The notes beneath the pieces are model-generated. The model searched no databases, was not told the origin of the DNA, and saw only the letters and a program-made list of their open reading frames with translations. A stretch of 47,335 nt of DNA from an uncultured Spirochaetaceae bacterium. GTDB taxonomy: Bacteria; Spirochaetota; Spirochaetia; Sphaerochaetales; Sphaerochaetaceae. Location of the stretch: the NCBI GenBank assembly GCA_944389065.1, contig CALXKZ010000048.1, positions 1 through 47,335 of the forward strand, read 5' to 3'. Below are positions 27,296-36,100 of this stretch, piece by piece. Position 1 is the first letter of the stretch, and the number at the start of each line of letters is the position of its first letter. Made by a program: the position numbers and the translations under genes.

Positions 27296-28981
27296 ATGAA
27301 AAACAAACTCCTTGCTGTTTTGTGCTGCCTATTGTTCATATCACAATTTCTTTATTCATCTGCTAATCAGAAATTATATGATGCCAATGACGATGAATAC
27401 AGAAAGACCGTTATTCTCTGCATAAGCAGTGGTGTAATAGGGCCTTCATCAGCGACACCTGTAACAGGAGAAGAACTTCTTATCGCTCTTGATAGGGTGA
27501 GAACCGAGAATCTCAACTCGGATCTCAGAGCTATTTTTGAAGAAACATATTCGAAAGTCGCTGGGTATGATAATTCATTCTCCTGGGAATACAATATTGA
27601 CCTGACAGCACAGTTTTTCCTTACAACGGATATGCTGGGCAAAGAAGGAATAATAGAAGACAGGCGTGATTTCTTTCTTCCATATAATGAGGAGCGGCCA
27701 TTTCTTGATTTAGGAGTCGGTTTCAATTTCGGGAGCTATGTATTTGTCGAAGGGGCTTTGCCTTTATTAAGCGGCGCTTCTCCGGTCGGAATGAATATAA
27801 CCAGTCTTGATTGGATCGCAACATATAGGAATGACGGGTGGATAACAGCCTGGAATCAAGGCCCGGATCTGCTATCAAATATTCCTGTATTGGCAAGGGG
27901 TTCAGTAGGCAATAAATGGATTAATGTGATCATAGGCAGGACACCGCATTCTATGGGATCCGGTTTTACAGGCAATCTCGTAATAAGCGATAATTTCCTG
28001 TATCAGGAAGTTTTTGATATAAGCCTCAATAGCAATTTCTTTTCGTATGATATGTCTCTTACCCATTTTGATACCCAGACAGGGCTGGAATCTTTCAAGA
28101 AAGAGTCATTCGGTGGAAAGCATCAGACAAGGATAGTCCATAGGTTTGATTTCAATATTGCCGATAAAGCCAGGATAGTACTTAATTTCGGTTCTACATA
28201 TTATGCTGATTCAGCCTGGGATTTCCGTTTCTTCACTCCATTTATGATTGCCCATAACTATTACAATAATTCAAATGACCTCAATATCGTCAATGATTAT
28301 GATGAAGCAAATAACATTGGATCGATTGAAATTGAATGGACGATAATACCAAAGCTGTCTGTTTCGATGCAGGCTGTCATGGATCAGTTTCTTCTCCCCT
28401 GGGAAACTAACGGACTTCCTAATGCCCTAGGGCTTCTTGCAAATGCATCATGGACGGAAACATTCGGGAATTCTGCTGCAAGATTCTGGTTTGAATTCCT
28501 TTATACAACGCCATACCTATATCTGAATGAGAAATATAATGTTGATGAAAATGGCAATAGGACCCCTAACTATAATTATGATTGGATATTAGGGTATTAC
28601 CGTGATAGCAACAGAGCTCCTGAGATCAATTTCTCCGGCCATCCATTTGGACCTGATACGATCGCAGTTGCAATCGGAACAAATTATGATAATTATGATG
28701 GAAACTACTGGATAGATGGAGAGCTCATATACAAAGTACAGGGAGAGAAAGGAATTCTTAACCCGACATTGGATGGAGGAGAAGGTCCGTACGAGAGCAC
28801 GCCTTCAGGAATTCCTGCTCATACAATCGAATTGAATGCTCATGCAGGATGGGAATTCTATGATTCTCTGGAGCTATTCGGTGGTGTTTCATTCGCTTAT
28901 CATGTCAATTACAAGAATCATCAGGATAAGAATGTCTTCATACCTCAGATGTATCTTGGCCTGACGTATTCACCATTTTGA
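27296..28981 (+). CDS. Predicted outer-membrane beta-barrel protein
   Basis: A 561-residue protein with a clear signal peptide: a Lys-rich start, a hydrophobic core and a likely cut near residue 24. The rest is rich in alternating hydrophobic/polar strands with many aromatic residues (FNFGSYVFVEGALP, SNFFSYDMSLTHF, FWFEFLYTTPYLYL) and ends in YLGLTYSPF, the terminal Phe typical of outer-membrane barrels. The GR-TPHSMGSG segment faintly recalls Wzi-type capsule-binding barrels, but I cannot assign a family. It is divergent from the RND exporter, with which it may form an export path. Confidence 0.72.
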   Translation: MKNKLLAVLCCLLFISQFLYSSANQKLYDANDDEYRKTVILCISSGVIGPSSATPVTGEELLIALDRVRTENLNSDLRAIFEETYSKVAGYDNSFSWEYNIDLTAQFFLTTDMLGKEGIIEDRRDFFLPYNEERPFLDLGVGFNFGSYVFVEGALPLLSGASPVGMNITSLDWIATYRNDGWITAWNQGPDLLSNIPVLARGSVGNKWINVIIGRTPHSMGSGFTGNLVISDNFLYQEVFDISLNSNFFSYDMSLTHFDTQTGLESFKKESFGGKHQTRIVHRFDFNIADKARIVLNFGSTYYADSAWDFRFFTPFMIAHNYYNNSNDLNIVNDYDEANNIGSIEIEWTIIPKLSVSMQAVMDQFLLPWETNGLPNALGLLANASWTETFGNSAARFWFEFLYTTPYLYLNEKYNVDENGNRTPNYNYDWILGYYRDSNRAPEINFSGHPFGPDTIAVAIGTNYDNYDGNYWIDGELIYKVQGEKGILNPTLDGGEGPYESTPSGIPAHTIELNAHAGWEFYDSLELFGGVSFAYHVNYKNHQDKNVFIPQMYLGLTYSPF

Positions 28982-29046
28982 TATCTAAATGGCAGGCTGA
29001 CGGAATTCCTGGTCTGCCGGCTGCTTTTCAGAATGGAGGATGGAGA

Positions 29047-29538
29047 ATGGAATACAGGATAGTCCATAAGAGAGGATTCTCGATTATAGGATTCAAGAAG
29101 AGGATCACACTGCAGTTTGAGGGAGTGAATCATCAGATTGATTCTCTAAATGCGCTTCTTACAGATGAGATCAGAAAACAGCTTGTTCCATACAATGATA
29201 AAGAGCCGAAGGGGATCATAAGCGTTTCTGCTGATTTTTCGGATAGGACAAAGGAAGGAAGCTACATCAATCAGTATCTCGGAGTTGCATCATCCCGAAG
29301 CTCTGCCTCTGGATTCGATATCCTGGAAGTCCCTGAGTCGGATTGGGCTGTCTTTTCGTCCTGCGGGCCCTATCCCGAGGCGCTGCAGAAAACCTGGGCC
29401 GCAATATATTCCGAATGGCTTGGATCTTCGTGCTATGAGCTTACAGGAGGGCCGGAGATTCTCTGGAATAAAAGCGATGATGCATCCAAGGAGGATTTCC
29501 TGAGCGAAATATGGATACCCGTGCGCTTCAGAGGCTGA
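29047..29538 (+). CDS. GyrI-like / AraC effector-binding domain protein
   Basis: About 163 residues matching a stand-alone AraC-E-bind/GyrI-like domain. It begins YRIVHKRGFSIIGFKKRI, the usual first strand, has YLGVASSR...FDILEVPESDWAVFSSCGP, the second-half strand with the ligand-pocket aromatic, and ends EIWIPVRF, the highly conserved final strand of this fold. No DNA-binding domain is attached. Start ATG 29047 has GGAGG about 9 bases before. A TTG at 28978 would overlap the preceding stop and is less likely. These domains bind small hydrophobic ligands; the ligand here is unknown. Its end overlaps the converging transporter by 11 bases. Confidence 0.8.
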   Translation: MEYRIVHKRGFSIIGFKKRITLQFEGVNHQIDSLNALLTDEIRKQLVPYNDKEPKGIISVSADFSDRTKEGSYINQYLGVASSRSSASGFDILEVPESDWAVFSSCGPYPEALQKTWAAIYSEWLGSSCYELTGGPEILWNKSDDASKEDFLSEIWIPVRFRG

Positions 29539-30388
29539 GAAATAGAAGCGCTGGGATAATGAGGATTACACCAACCCTGTACCATTTCGATAACCGTTCC
29601 TTGAATATGAATGTGCTTACTGCTGTGACGGCAAGTATTGCTCCGACGCTGTATGTGGGATATGCGATATACGCGCTGATTCCTGATAATGCTTTCAGAA
29701 GCAATAGAGACGATAAGTAGTTGGGTATGCCAAGAAGCAGACCCATGGTGAACTCTGTCTTCCCGATCCTGCCTTTTTCTCTCAGCATCATAGCCAGGCA
29801 TAGAATGGCAGCAGATATGAACGTCATTCCCATGAACCAGTCATCCAGACTCTGGTTCCCGTATTCCTCAAACACTTTGAGCATGCTATCAGCAAGACCT
29901 CCGAAGAGGAGGCCCAGCAGCAGAAGTGTGAAGGCTGGTTTTGCTGAATCCGGATCCTTTTCAGCTTTTACCTCAGGAATGTTCATTATGCAGAATGAGG
30001 CAAGGACTAATGCGATTCCTAGAATCTGCAGCATTGATGGCCGTTCTCCAAAGAGCATGAATGAGAGACATGTAGGGATCATGACTCCGAGTCTGGCGAA
30101 TGCTGACTGGAGTATTGCACCGTTTCTCTTAGCATTAATCTGATTCATGATCATTCCTGCAAGATAGAGAATGCTGTTGATAACAGCAAATGCAATGCAT
30201 TGCCCGAAGTCCTCATCGATGGCTGGCATCTCTTTTCCGATCCTTGAGATGATGAAAGGAATCAGGCATGCTATATAATTCACCGTCAGCATGCCATATC
30301 TGTCATATTGCAGTCTTCCACAGACTTTAAGAACAATTGAGACCGTTGCACTGCACAAGAGTCCTGCAATCAGGAAGAACATCATCAT
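29528..30388 (-). CDS. EamA/DMT-superfamily transporter
   Basis: A 286-residue, very hydrophobic protein with about ten membrane helices in two similar halves, the EamA (drug/metabolite transporter) plan. GERPSMLQILGIALVLASF in the first half and KERLSKWYRVGVILIIPALL in the second carry the family's conserved Glu-Arg loop before the last helix of each half. A cytoplasmic link of charged residues (PEVKAEKDPDSAK) separates them. Such proteins move small metabolites across the inner membrane, but the substrate is not predictable. The gene lies downstream of the GLUG lipoprotein on the other side of a 105-base gap. Confidence 0.85.
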   Translation of the reverse strand: MMMFFLIAGLLCSATVSIVLKVCGRLQYDRYGMLTVNYIACLIPFIISRIGKEMPAIDEDFGQCIAFAVINSILYLAGMIMNQINAKRNGAILQSAFARLGVMIPTCLSFMLFGERPSMLQILGIALVLASFCIMNIPEVKAEKDPDSAKPAFTLLLLGLLFGGLADSMLKVFEEYGNQSLDDWFMGMTFISAAILCLAMMLREKGRIGKTEFTMGLLLGIPNYLSSLLLLKALSGISAYIAYPTYSVGAILAVTAVSTFIFKERLSKWYRVGVILIIPALLFLSL

Positions 30389-30493
30389 ACTCCTTGCGAT
30401 TGGATTCTACCTGCAGATTGCATGCAATGCAAATGCATATCAATTGATGGAAATGCAGGAGAGAATCCAGCTTCAGTGCCGGATCCTCTCTTT

Positions 30494-32578
30494 CTATTTC
30501 GCTGATATTATCAAAGGAAAACTGTCTGCATTGCTTCCTTCATTTATCTGATACATATAGCTGCTTTCTGCCAGGGCTTTGTTCATTTCATCCATAGCCT
30601 TTTCCCATGTATATTCTTCTCCGATTGCATAGAGGTCCTCGGATGTGGATGAGATGCTTTCTCCTATGCCAGGGAGATTGCTTTCATTCTGCCAGAAGCA
30701 TGCTGATATTGATGCCCTTTCATTCTGTCCGGCAATGCACCCCGCTGCTTCTTCTGAGGAGACTGTTCCTGTAAAATAGCATGCGGCCATTGAGTCGAAT
30801 CTGTTGATTCCAGCTATTCCTCCGGCAATAGAGTTGCTGCTTATGTCTCCGGATGAACAGCAGGAATCCATGGTTCCCATGCTGATTCCAGCAATTCCTC
30901 CAGCAATCGTATTGCTTGATAATATACCGGAGAACGAGCAGGCATGGATGGATGCAAGGAAGTTATAGCCAGCAATCCCACCTGCTTCATCCTGTCCGGT
31001 TATAGTACCGGATGATGTGCATTCCGTGATTGTAGACTCCTGTGAATTGAGTCCTGCAATTCCTCCTATATACCAATCCATGTCTTTTATGGTTCCACTG
31101 AATGATGAGTGTGATATACTGCTTCCCATATCATTGCATCCTGCGATGCCACCTGCATAATATCCATCGGAGATCACCCCGGTGAATGTGCAGTCAGTGA
31201 TCCGGCCGCCTTCATTATTAAGCCCTGTGATTCCTCCGACAGCGTATTCTCCTTTTATGGATCCTGTACTGCTAGAGCTGTCAATCACCCCGTAATTGAT
31301 ACCTGCAATCCCTCCGACATCTCCATTGCCATTTGAAGAGCAAGATGAGCTGCAGTTGATTATCGTGCCTCTGTTGTATCCGGCTATTCCGCCTTCAGCA
31401 ATCCCTGATTCAGAGATGGATCCAGATACCTGGCAGTTCTCTATCAGGCCGAGATTCTCTCCTGCGATTCCTCCGGATGAATCTGAACCGCTTATGCTTA
31501 TTCCCACGATGGACAGATTCCTCACGATGCCTTCTTTCCCGATATAGCCGAAGAGTCCAGTATGGTCTGCATCACTATTGATTGAAAGACCTTCTATACT
31601 GTGGCCATTTCCTTCGAATAAAGCAGCATATGGTGCTTCTTCCGAACCAATCGGAGTCCATGGTTCTGTGAGAATGATGTCAGCAATCAGCGTGCATGAT
31701 GCAGATGGCGCATCCTTTGCCCATTTCATAAGCCCATCCACGCTATATGTTATGTAATCTCCTTCAGAGGATATCGCAAGATCTTCCCACACTGCATGGA
31801 GTGTGATGCTGCGTGTTATTCTCTCTGTGAAATCGAATGGTTCCTCTGCGTTCTCTTCAAACCATCCAAGAAAACCGAATTCCGTTCCATTGTATGAGAG
31901 TGAGACAGTCTGGTTCGCGATTGTATTGCCATCGGTTACCTTTATGGCTGCCGGAACAGGGGATATGACTGCTTTGCCATCGATAGATGATGGCAGATCA
32001 TAAGTGAATGAGATGGTCCATGTCGGTCTTATCCTATGCCATACAGCGTAGAGCGTGATATCGCTGCTGATTGGGGTTGTGAAATCAAATGGAATATTCC
32101 TGCTTGCGCTAGTGCTCCAGCCTGCGAATGTATAGCCTTGCCGTTTTGGATTCTGCTGCGGTTTCTCAACAGTATTGCCCTCTGTCACAAGCCGCGGAGC
32201 AACCTGCGTTCCTCCTGTAGAATCGAATGTGACTCTGTAGACAGGTATTGGTATCTCTTCCCATCCCGCATATAGCTTTGTGTCTGAAGTCACGATGGAA
32301 TCAGGATCATATGGGGCAGTGCAATCTTTGTCAGAGAACCACCCTGTGAAAGTAAAGCCATTTCTGGACGGCACGTCAGGCCTGTAGTCCCATAATGGAG
32401 CACCATCAGGGATGATCAGCTGGATTTCTGTACCTTCTTCCCATTCTCCGCCGTTGGCATCAAAGATCACCTGATGCTCAATTACAGGAGTTTTTCCGCT
32501 GCATGCGGAAAGAGTGATTGCGATAACGCCGCAGATTGCAGCGATAAAACATGGCCAGTATTTTCTGTTTGCTCTCAT
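30494..32578 (-). CDS. Surface lipoprotein with InlB-type B-repeats and a GLUG-repeat array
   Basis: A 694-residue protein. The lipoprotein signal ends in the lipobox L-S-A-C with Cys26. Three Flg_new/InlB-B-type repeats follow (about residues 37-260), each with a GFTFTGWF, GYTFAGWS or EFGFLGWF core and a DITLYAVW-like end. From about residue 320 to 630 an array of roughly nine GLUG-like repeats follows, with G-GIAG-N spacers (GGIAGENLG, GGIAGYNRG, GGIAGINYG and so on) between Cys/Ser-rich strands. It probably forms a stacked beta-solenoid and may act as an adhesin or surface scaffold. There is no ribosome binding site; a TATAAT lies on the minus strand at 32587-32592, so a leaderless message is possible. 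Confidence 0.88.
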   Translation of the reverse strand: MRANRKYWPCFIAAICGVIAITLSACSGKTPVIEHQVIFDANGGEWEEGTEIQLIIPDGAPLWDYRPDVPSRNGFTFTGWFSDKDCTAPYDPDSIVTSDTKLYAGWEEIPIPVYRVTFDSTGGTQVAPRLVTEGNTVEKPQQNPKRQGYTFAGWSTSASRNIPFDFTTPISSDITLYAVWHRIRPTWTISFTYDLPSSIDGKAVISPVPAAIKVTDGNTIANQTVSLSYNGTEFGFLGWFEENAEEPFDFTERITRSITLHAVWEDLAISSEGDYITYSVDGLMKWAKDAPSASCTLIADIILTEPWTPIGSEEAPYAALFEGNGHSIEGLSINSDADHTGLFGYIGKEGIVRNLSIVGISISGSDSSGGIAGENLGLIENCQVSGSISESGIAEGGIAGYNRGTIINCSSSCSSNGNGDVGGIAGINYGVIDSSSSTGSIKGEYAVGGITGLNNEGGRITDCTFTGVISDGYYAGGIAGCNDMGSSISHSSFSGTIKDMDWYIGGIAGLNSQESTITECTSSGTITGQDEAGGIAGYNFLASIHACSFSGILSSNTIAGGIAGISMGTMDSCCSSGDISSNSIAGGIAGINRFDSMAACYFTGTVSSEEAAGCIAGQNERASISACFWQNESNLPGIGESISSTSEDLYAIGEEYTWEKAMDEMNKALAESSYMYQINEGSNADSFPLIISAK

Positions 32579-32756
32579 AGTTATTTATTATATAGCAGTT
32601 TCATGGATACAGCAGCTTTCTCAGGAATTCAGCAATTGGTGAAATTTAGCATAGGATTTTCCTGCATGCCTTAAGGCAAATCAAAGCATCCACATCCGAT
32701 TAGCCAGAAGCAATGATATTGTTCGTTTCACCGCAGAATACTCCATAAGGACAGCT

Positions 32757-32984
32757 ATGGAAGCTGTATATGCTTTGATGAATCTTGACAGCGGAGTTCC
32801 TGAAGTCTGGGGCAGCGCCTTCGATATCCGCGACCTTGTTCATGCTTCAGTTGCTCTCCGCGATGGAAAGAAGCTCACTGAGATGGAGCTGGGTTTCAAG
32901 GAGAAGTTTGCATTGAAGGAGGCTCTGAAACATATCCAGGGTTCTGATATAGAGAAATTGCTGAAAATGCACGGAGCTATCTGA
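32757..32984 (+). CDS. Small protein of unknown function
   Basis: 75 residues from ATG 32757 with AAGGA 6 bases upstream. The sequence is balanced and well-codoned, predicted mostly helical (FDIRDLVHASVALRDGKK, LKEALKHIQGSDIEKLLKMHG), with no signal peptide or membrane span. I recognise no family. The good ribosome binding site and the terminator-like hairpin directly after it (32996-33022) support a real gene. Confidence 0.55.
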   Translation: MEAVYALMNLDSGVPEVWGSAFDIRDLVHASVALRDGKKLTEMELGFKEKFALKEALKHIQGSDIEKLLKMHGAI

Positions 32985-32995
32985 TGGCAACAATG

Positions 32996-33022
32996 AATCC
33001 GGAGCTTTAAGGCTGCCGGATT
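32996..33022. terminator. Hairpin terminator between converging genes
   Basis: AATCCGG (32996-33002) pairs with CCGGATT (33016-33022); inside, AGC pairs with GCT around a short loop. CTTTCCT follows on the plus strand. It overlaps the last codons of the LacI-type gene on the minus strand, and likely ends transcription of the 75-residue gene. Confidence 0.6.
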
Positions 33023-34038
33023 CTTTCCTGTTGGTCATCATCCACTGTGCTTCCGCGGAATAGCAGCTTTGATGTGAGGTTGTTTGTCTCATATGCCATT
33101 TCAGGATTGCTTATATGCTGATCAAGCACATCCATCGCTTCATAGCCGAGTTTGTGCTTGGGAACATCGACGGTTGTAAGTCCTGGTTCCATGAAAGGAG
33201 AAATCTTCAGATTGTCGTAGCCGATGACCTCTACATCCCCAGGAACTGAAAGATTGTTTTCCGCGAGGCTTTTGAGCGCTCCCATGGCAATCAGATCGTT
33301 GAAGCAGACAACAGCCGTGAACTCCAGATTCTGTGTGATTGCCTGATTTGTTTTCTGGTATCCTTCTTCCATGTTCCCTGAAAGGTGGAATATGTATTTA
33401 TTGTCCGGCTGAATGGAATGGCTGCTGTATGCTTTCTGCATTCCTTTGTCCCTGTCATGGGTATTGCTTATTCCTTCCGGGCCAGATAGGTACAGTATGT
33501 TCCTGTGCCCGCGCCTGAGAAGATAATCGAATACGCTTTCCTCGCCATCCTCATCGTTGTGGAGAATACTGTGGCTTTTCTGTCCGTTAATGTATCTTCC
33601 TGCGAAGATGTACGGAACGGGAATGGATGAGTAGAAATCGAAATGCCTGTTGTCTTTCCCATATGCTGGCATGACGACAAAGCCATCCACTTTCCGTGAC
33701 AGGAACAGCCTGACCAGATGCCGTTCCTTCTCCTCGTCCTCTCCGCTGTTGCCTATGAGCATCTGGTATCCGGCTTCATGGGCCTTTTCCTCTATTCCGC
33801 CTATGACCTCACTGAAGAATGGATTAGAGAAATCTGCGCTGATGACTCCGATCGTATATGTTCTGAGACTGCGCAGACTGGATGCTATTGCATTTGGAAT
33901 GTAACCGAGCTCTTCTGCCTTTCTGCTGATTATGCTGCTGGTCTCAGCGCTTATACGGGTATCATTTCTAAGAACCCTCGATACAGTGTTTATCGAGAAA
34001 CCAGTAGCCTTTGCGATGGTCTTAAGAGTGGTTCTCAT
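33007..34038 (-). CDS. LacI-family transcriptional repressor
   Basis: 343 residues with the full LacI plan. The N-terminal HTH is TLKTIAKATGFSINTVSRVLR, followed by the hinge helix at AIASSLRS. The ligand domain has TIGVISADFSNPFFSEVIGGIEE, then the second-lobe motif VVCFNDLIAMGALKSL and VIGYDNLKISPFMEPGLTTVD, the usual signature of sugar-binding regulators. Effector and targets are unknown. The promoter region holds a perfect 14-base palindrome within a minus-strand promoter, so it may control itself. No sugar transporter lies beside it; the divergent neighbour is an MBL-fold hydrolase. Confidence 0.92.
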   Translation of the reverse strand: MRTTLKTIAKATGFSINTVSRVLRNDTRISAETSSIISRKAEELGYIPNAIASSLRSLRTYTIGVISADFSNPFFSEVIGGIEEKAHEAGYQMLIGNSGEDEEKERHLVRLFLSRKVDGFVVMPAYGKDNRHFDFYSSIPVPYIFAGRYINGQKSHSILHNDEDGEESVFDYLLRRGHRNILYLSGPEGISNTHDRDKGMQKAYSSHSIQPDNKYIFHLSGNMEEGYQKTNQAITQNLEFTAVVCFNDLIAMGALKSLAENNLSVPGDVEVIGYDNLKISPFMEPGLTTVDVPKHKLGYEAMDVLDQHISNPEMAYETNNLTSKLLFRGSTVDDDQQERIRQP

Positions 34039-34107
34039 AAGCTAATGTTACCACAGTTATCAAAATGGGCAAGGAAAAAGCACAATATTTGGGTTTTATA
34101 TCCTGAT

Positions 34108-34134
34108 ATTATATAAGATTAATCTTAATGTAAA
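34108..34134 (-). promoter_or_regulatory. Candidate promoter with 14-bp palindromic operator upstream of the LacI-type gene
   Basis: On the minus strand, TTTACA (34134-34129) and TATAAT (34113-34108) flank a 15-base spacer. That spacer is almost wholly the perfect palindrome TAAGATTAATCTTA (34114-34127). A LacI dimer bound there would block polymerase. The spacer is shorter than the ideal 17, so the promoter is moderate. The start codon is about 70 bases downstream. Confidence 0.45.
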
Positions 34135-34290
34135 TAGGATGGTATTCCAGGACCATATTGCCGCAAAATCAGTGAAAGGATTTTACGGAAAATGATATGG
34201 AAAAAAGCAGGACAGTGATGGGATCAAATGGTTTCATAGCACATGCTGGAAATGGCAGCCGTATGATATGATGCATAAAGGAGAAAGCCA

Positions 34291-35169
34291 ATGTATGAAC
34301 TGATTCAGGCTGCAGGGGACAGCTATTATATTGAAAGTCCTGCAAAGGTGGGACTGATTAGGACAGGGGAGGATGAGGTCTGCCTTATTGATAGCGGCAG
34401 CGATAAGGATGCGGGAAGGAAAATCCGTCAGATCCTTGATGCCCATGGATGGAAACTGAGGGCAATCTACAATACCCATTCCAATGCAGATCACATCGGC
34501 GGAAACAGCTATCTGCAGAAGCAGACCGGATGCCGTATATTCGCTCCCGGCATTGAGTGCTGCTTCACAAGACATACAGTCCTTGAGCCCTCATTCCTCT
34601 ATGGTGGATATCCTTCTTCGGATCTCAGGCATAAGTTTCTTATGGCTGCAGAGAGCAATGCAGAGCTCCTTTCAGGGGATGCGCTTCCCGATGGAATGGA
34701 GGTTATCCCCCTTCCTGGTCATTTTTTCGATATGGTCGGTTTCCGCACGTCCGATGATGCTGTCTATCTCGCAGACTGCCTTTCCAGCAGGGAGACCTTG
34801 GAGAAATACGGAGTGACATTCATATATGATGCGGGGGCATACCTGAAGACACTGGAAATGGTGAAGAATATGGAGGGTAGGATATTCATCCCTGCACATG
34901 CGGATGTCTCCGAGGATATCTCCGAGCTTGCGGAGTACAACATACGCAAAGTTCATGAAAGCGCAGAGAAGATTGCCTGTATCTGTACCGATCCGCTTTC
35001 ATCTGATGATGTCATCCGGAGGGTATTCAAGGAATATGGTCTTGCTGTCTCAATGCAGCAGTATGTGCTTGTCGGCAGTACCGTAAGATCGTATCTATCA
35101 TGGCTGAAGGACTCTGGAGAGCTTGAGACTATCGCGGATGATGGCATGATTCTCTGGAAAAGGACCTAA
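34291..35169 (+). CDS. MBL-fold metallohydrolase
   Basis: A 292-residue protein of the metallo-beta-lactamase fold. The metal motif reads H63-S-N65-A-D67-H68 in YNTHSNADHIGGN, so the second His of the classic HxHxDH is Asn. Further ligands are visible in PLPGHFFDMVGF, YLADCLSS and FIPAHAD. An extra ~80-residue C-terminal helical part (ENIRKVHESAEKIACIC region to the end) resembles a winged domain. Start ATG 34291 has AAAGGAG at about 7 bases. The substrate is unknown; glyoxalase-like or thioester hydrolysis are possible roles. It is divergent from the LacI gene. Confidence 0.85.
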   Translation: MYELIQAAGDSYYIESPAKVGLIRTGEDEVCLIDSGSDKDAGRKIRQILDAHGWKLRAIYNTHSNADHIGGNSYLQKQTGCRIFAPGIECCFTRHTVLEPSFLYGGYPSSDLRHKFLMAAESNAELLSGDALPDGMEVIPLPGHFFDMVGFRTSDDAVYLADCLSSRETLEKYGVTFIYDAGAYLKTLEMVKNMEGRIFIPAHADVSEDISELAEYNIRKVHESAEKIACICTDPLSSDDVIRRVFKEYGLAVSMQQYVLVGSTVRSYLSWLKDSGELETIADDGMILWKRT

Positions 35170-35669
35170 TATACATTGAAAGGTAGCTCGTAGGCGGGTT
35201 TGGGGTCTCCTTCAAATAAGACAAAGCCCGTGTGCATGAATCCAAGTTCCTCCAGCAGATGCTTCATGATAGGATTTGCTCTGTCTGTATCGATTCTGAG
35301 AGAGACTGCCCCCTTTTCTCTGCCGATGGCGGTGGATTTCCTGATTATCTTCCTGAATAGCCCTTTTCCACGCCATTTGTCGGAAAGCGCAAGACGATGG
35401 ATTGCAATATACGGTCCATCAGTGATCCATTTCCCATCGATTCTGCTATATGAATCATCTTCTGTGACAATTGCCATATATCCAGCTATCTCATCATCGA
35501 TGATGATTTTATAGCCAATGCCCTGGGCAATGTCTTCTGAGATAAGCTGAGCGGAAGGATATCCATCTGCCCATTGTCTGTTGCCATAGCTGAGCTGGAA
35601 GCGTCTTGCTTCCTCGATTATCTCAGATATCCTTCCAGCATCGTCCTCTTCAGCTTTTGCTATTGTCAT
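35166..35669 (-). CDS. GNAT-family N-acetyltransferase
   Basis: About 167 residues from ATG 35669. It has the GNAT pattern: GYMAIVTEDDSY on beta-4, IAIHRLALSDKWRGKGLFRKII with the R-G-K-G-L acetyl-CoA loop (Q/RxxGxG/A type), and SLRIDTDRANPIMKHLLEELGFMHTGF at the end. These are features of ribosomal-protein or small-molecule acetylases. The frame opens at 35714, but the extra residues lack family features. Its stop overlaps that of the converging MBL gene by 4 bases. Substrate unknown. Confidence 0.85.
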   Translation of the reverse strand: MTIAKAEEDDAGRISEIIEEARRFQLSYGNRQWADGYPSAQLISEDIAQGIGYKIIIDDEIAGYMAIVTEDDSYSRIDGKWITDGPYIAIHRLALSDKWRGKGLFRKIIRKSTAIGREKGAVSLRIDTDRANPIMKHLLEELGFMHTGFVLFEGDPKPAYELPFNVY

Positions 35670-35726
35670 ATTCTTACAGAATGCTCCTTTCAGGCAGTAT
35701 GCCAGAGGGAGCATTATAGATTGGTC

Positions 35727-36074
35727 TCAGTCGAGGATTATCACAGCGGCGAATACAAGATCCTCATCGCACTCATTTGCGATCGAATGGGATTCTCCAT
35801 CACCTGTGATCACGATATCTCCTGGGAGTACTTCCTTTATTCCATCCTTCTCCTTGACCTTGCCTTTTCCGGAGATGATGTAGTAGTACTCTGTCTCCTT
35901 GATATGCTCATGCTCTCCGATGGAGCAGCCTTTCTTGATTGTGAAGAGAGAGAACAGGCGCGAATGCTTGGCCATATCACTGCTGTCAAGGATATCCTTC
36001 CTTATAACAGTTCCATCTCCACCTCTCATATTCTCAATGAAGTTGTCCTTCATTGCTGAGCTTCTCTTGATCAT
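35727..36074 (-). CDS. Cupin-domain protein
   Basis: A 115-residue single-cupin protein. The first cupin motif is GCSIGEHEHIKETEYYYIISGKG, with H-x-H and E as metal ligands, and the second is LPGDIVITGDGESHSI with the later His. Start ATG 36074 has a strong AGGAGG 6 bases before. It may be a sugar isomerase or a sensor of a small ligand; nothing near it points to a particular one. The gene runs in the same direction as the GNAT gene. Confidence 0.88.
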   Translation of the reverse strand: MIKRSSAMKDNFIENMRGGDGTVIRKDILDSSDMAKHSRLFSLFTIKKGCSIGEHEHIKETEYYYIISGKGKVKEKDGIKEVLPGDIVITGDGESHSIANECDEDLVFAAVIILD

Positions 36075-36100
36075 TGTTTTCCTCCTGTCTTATGTATTCA

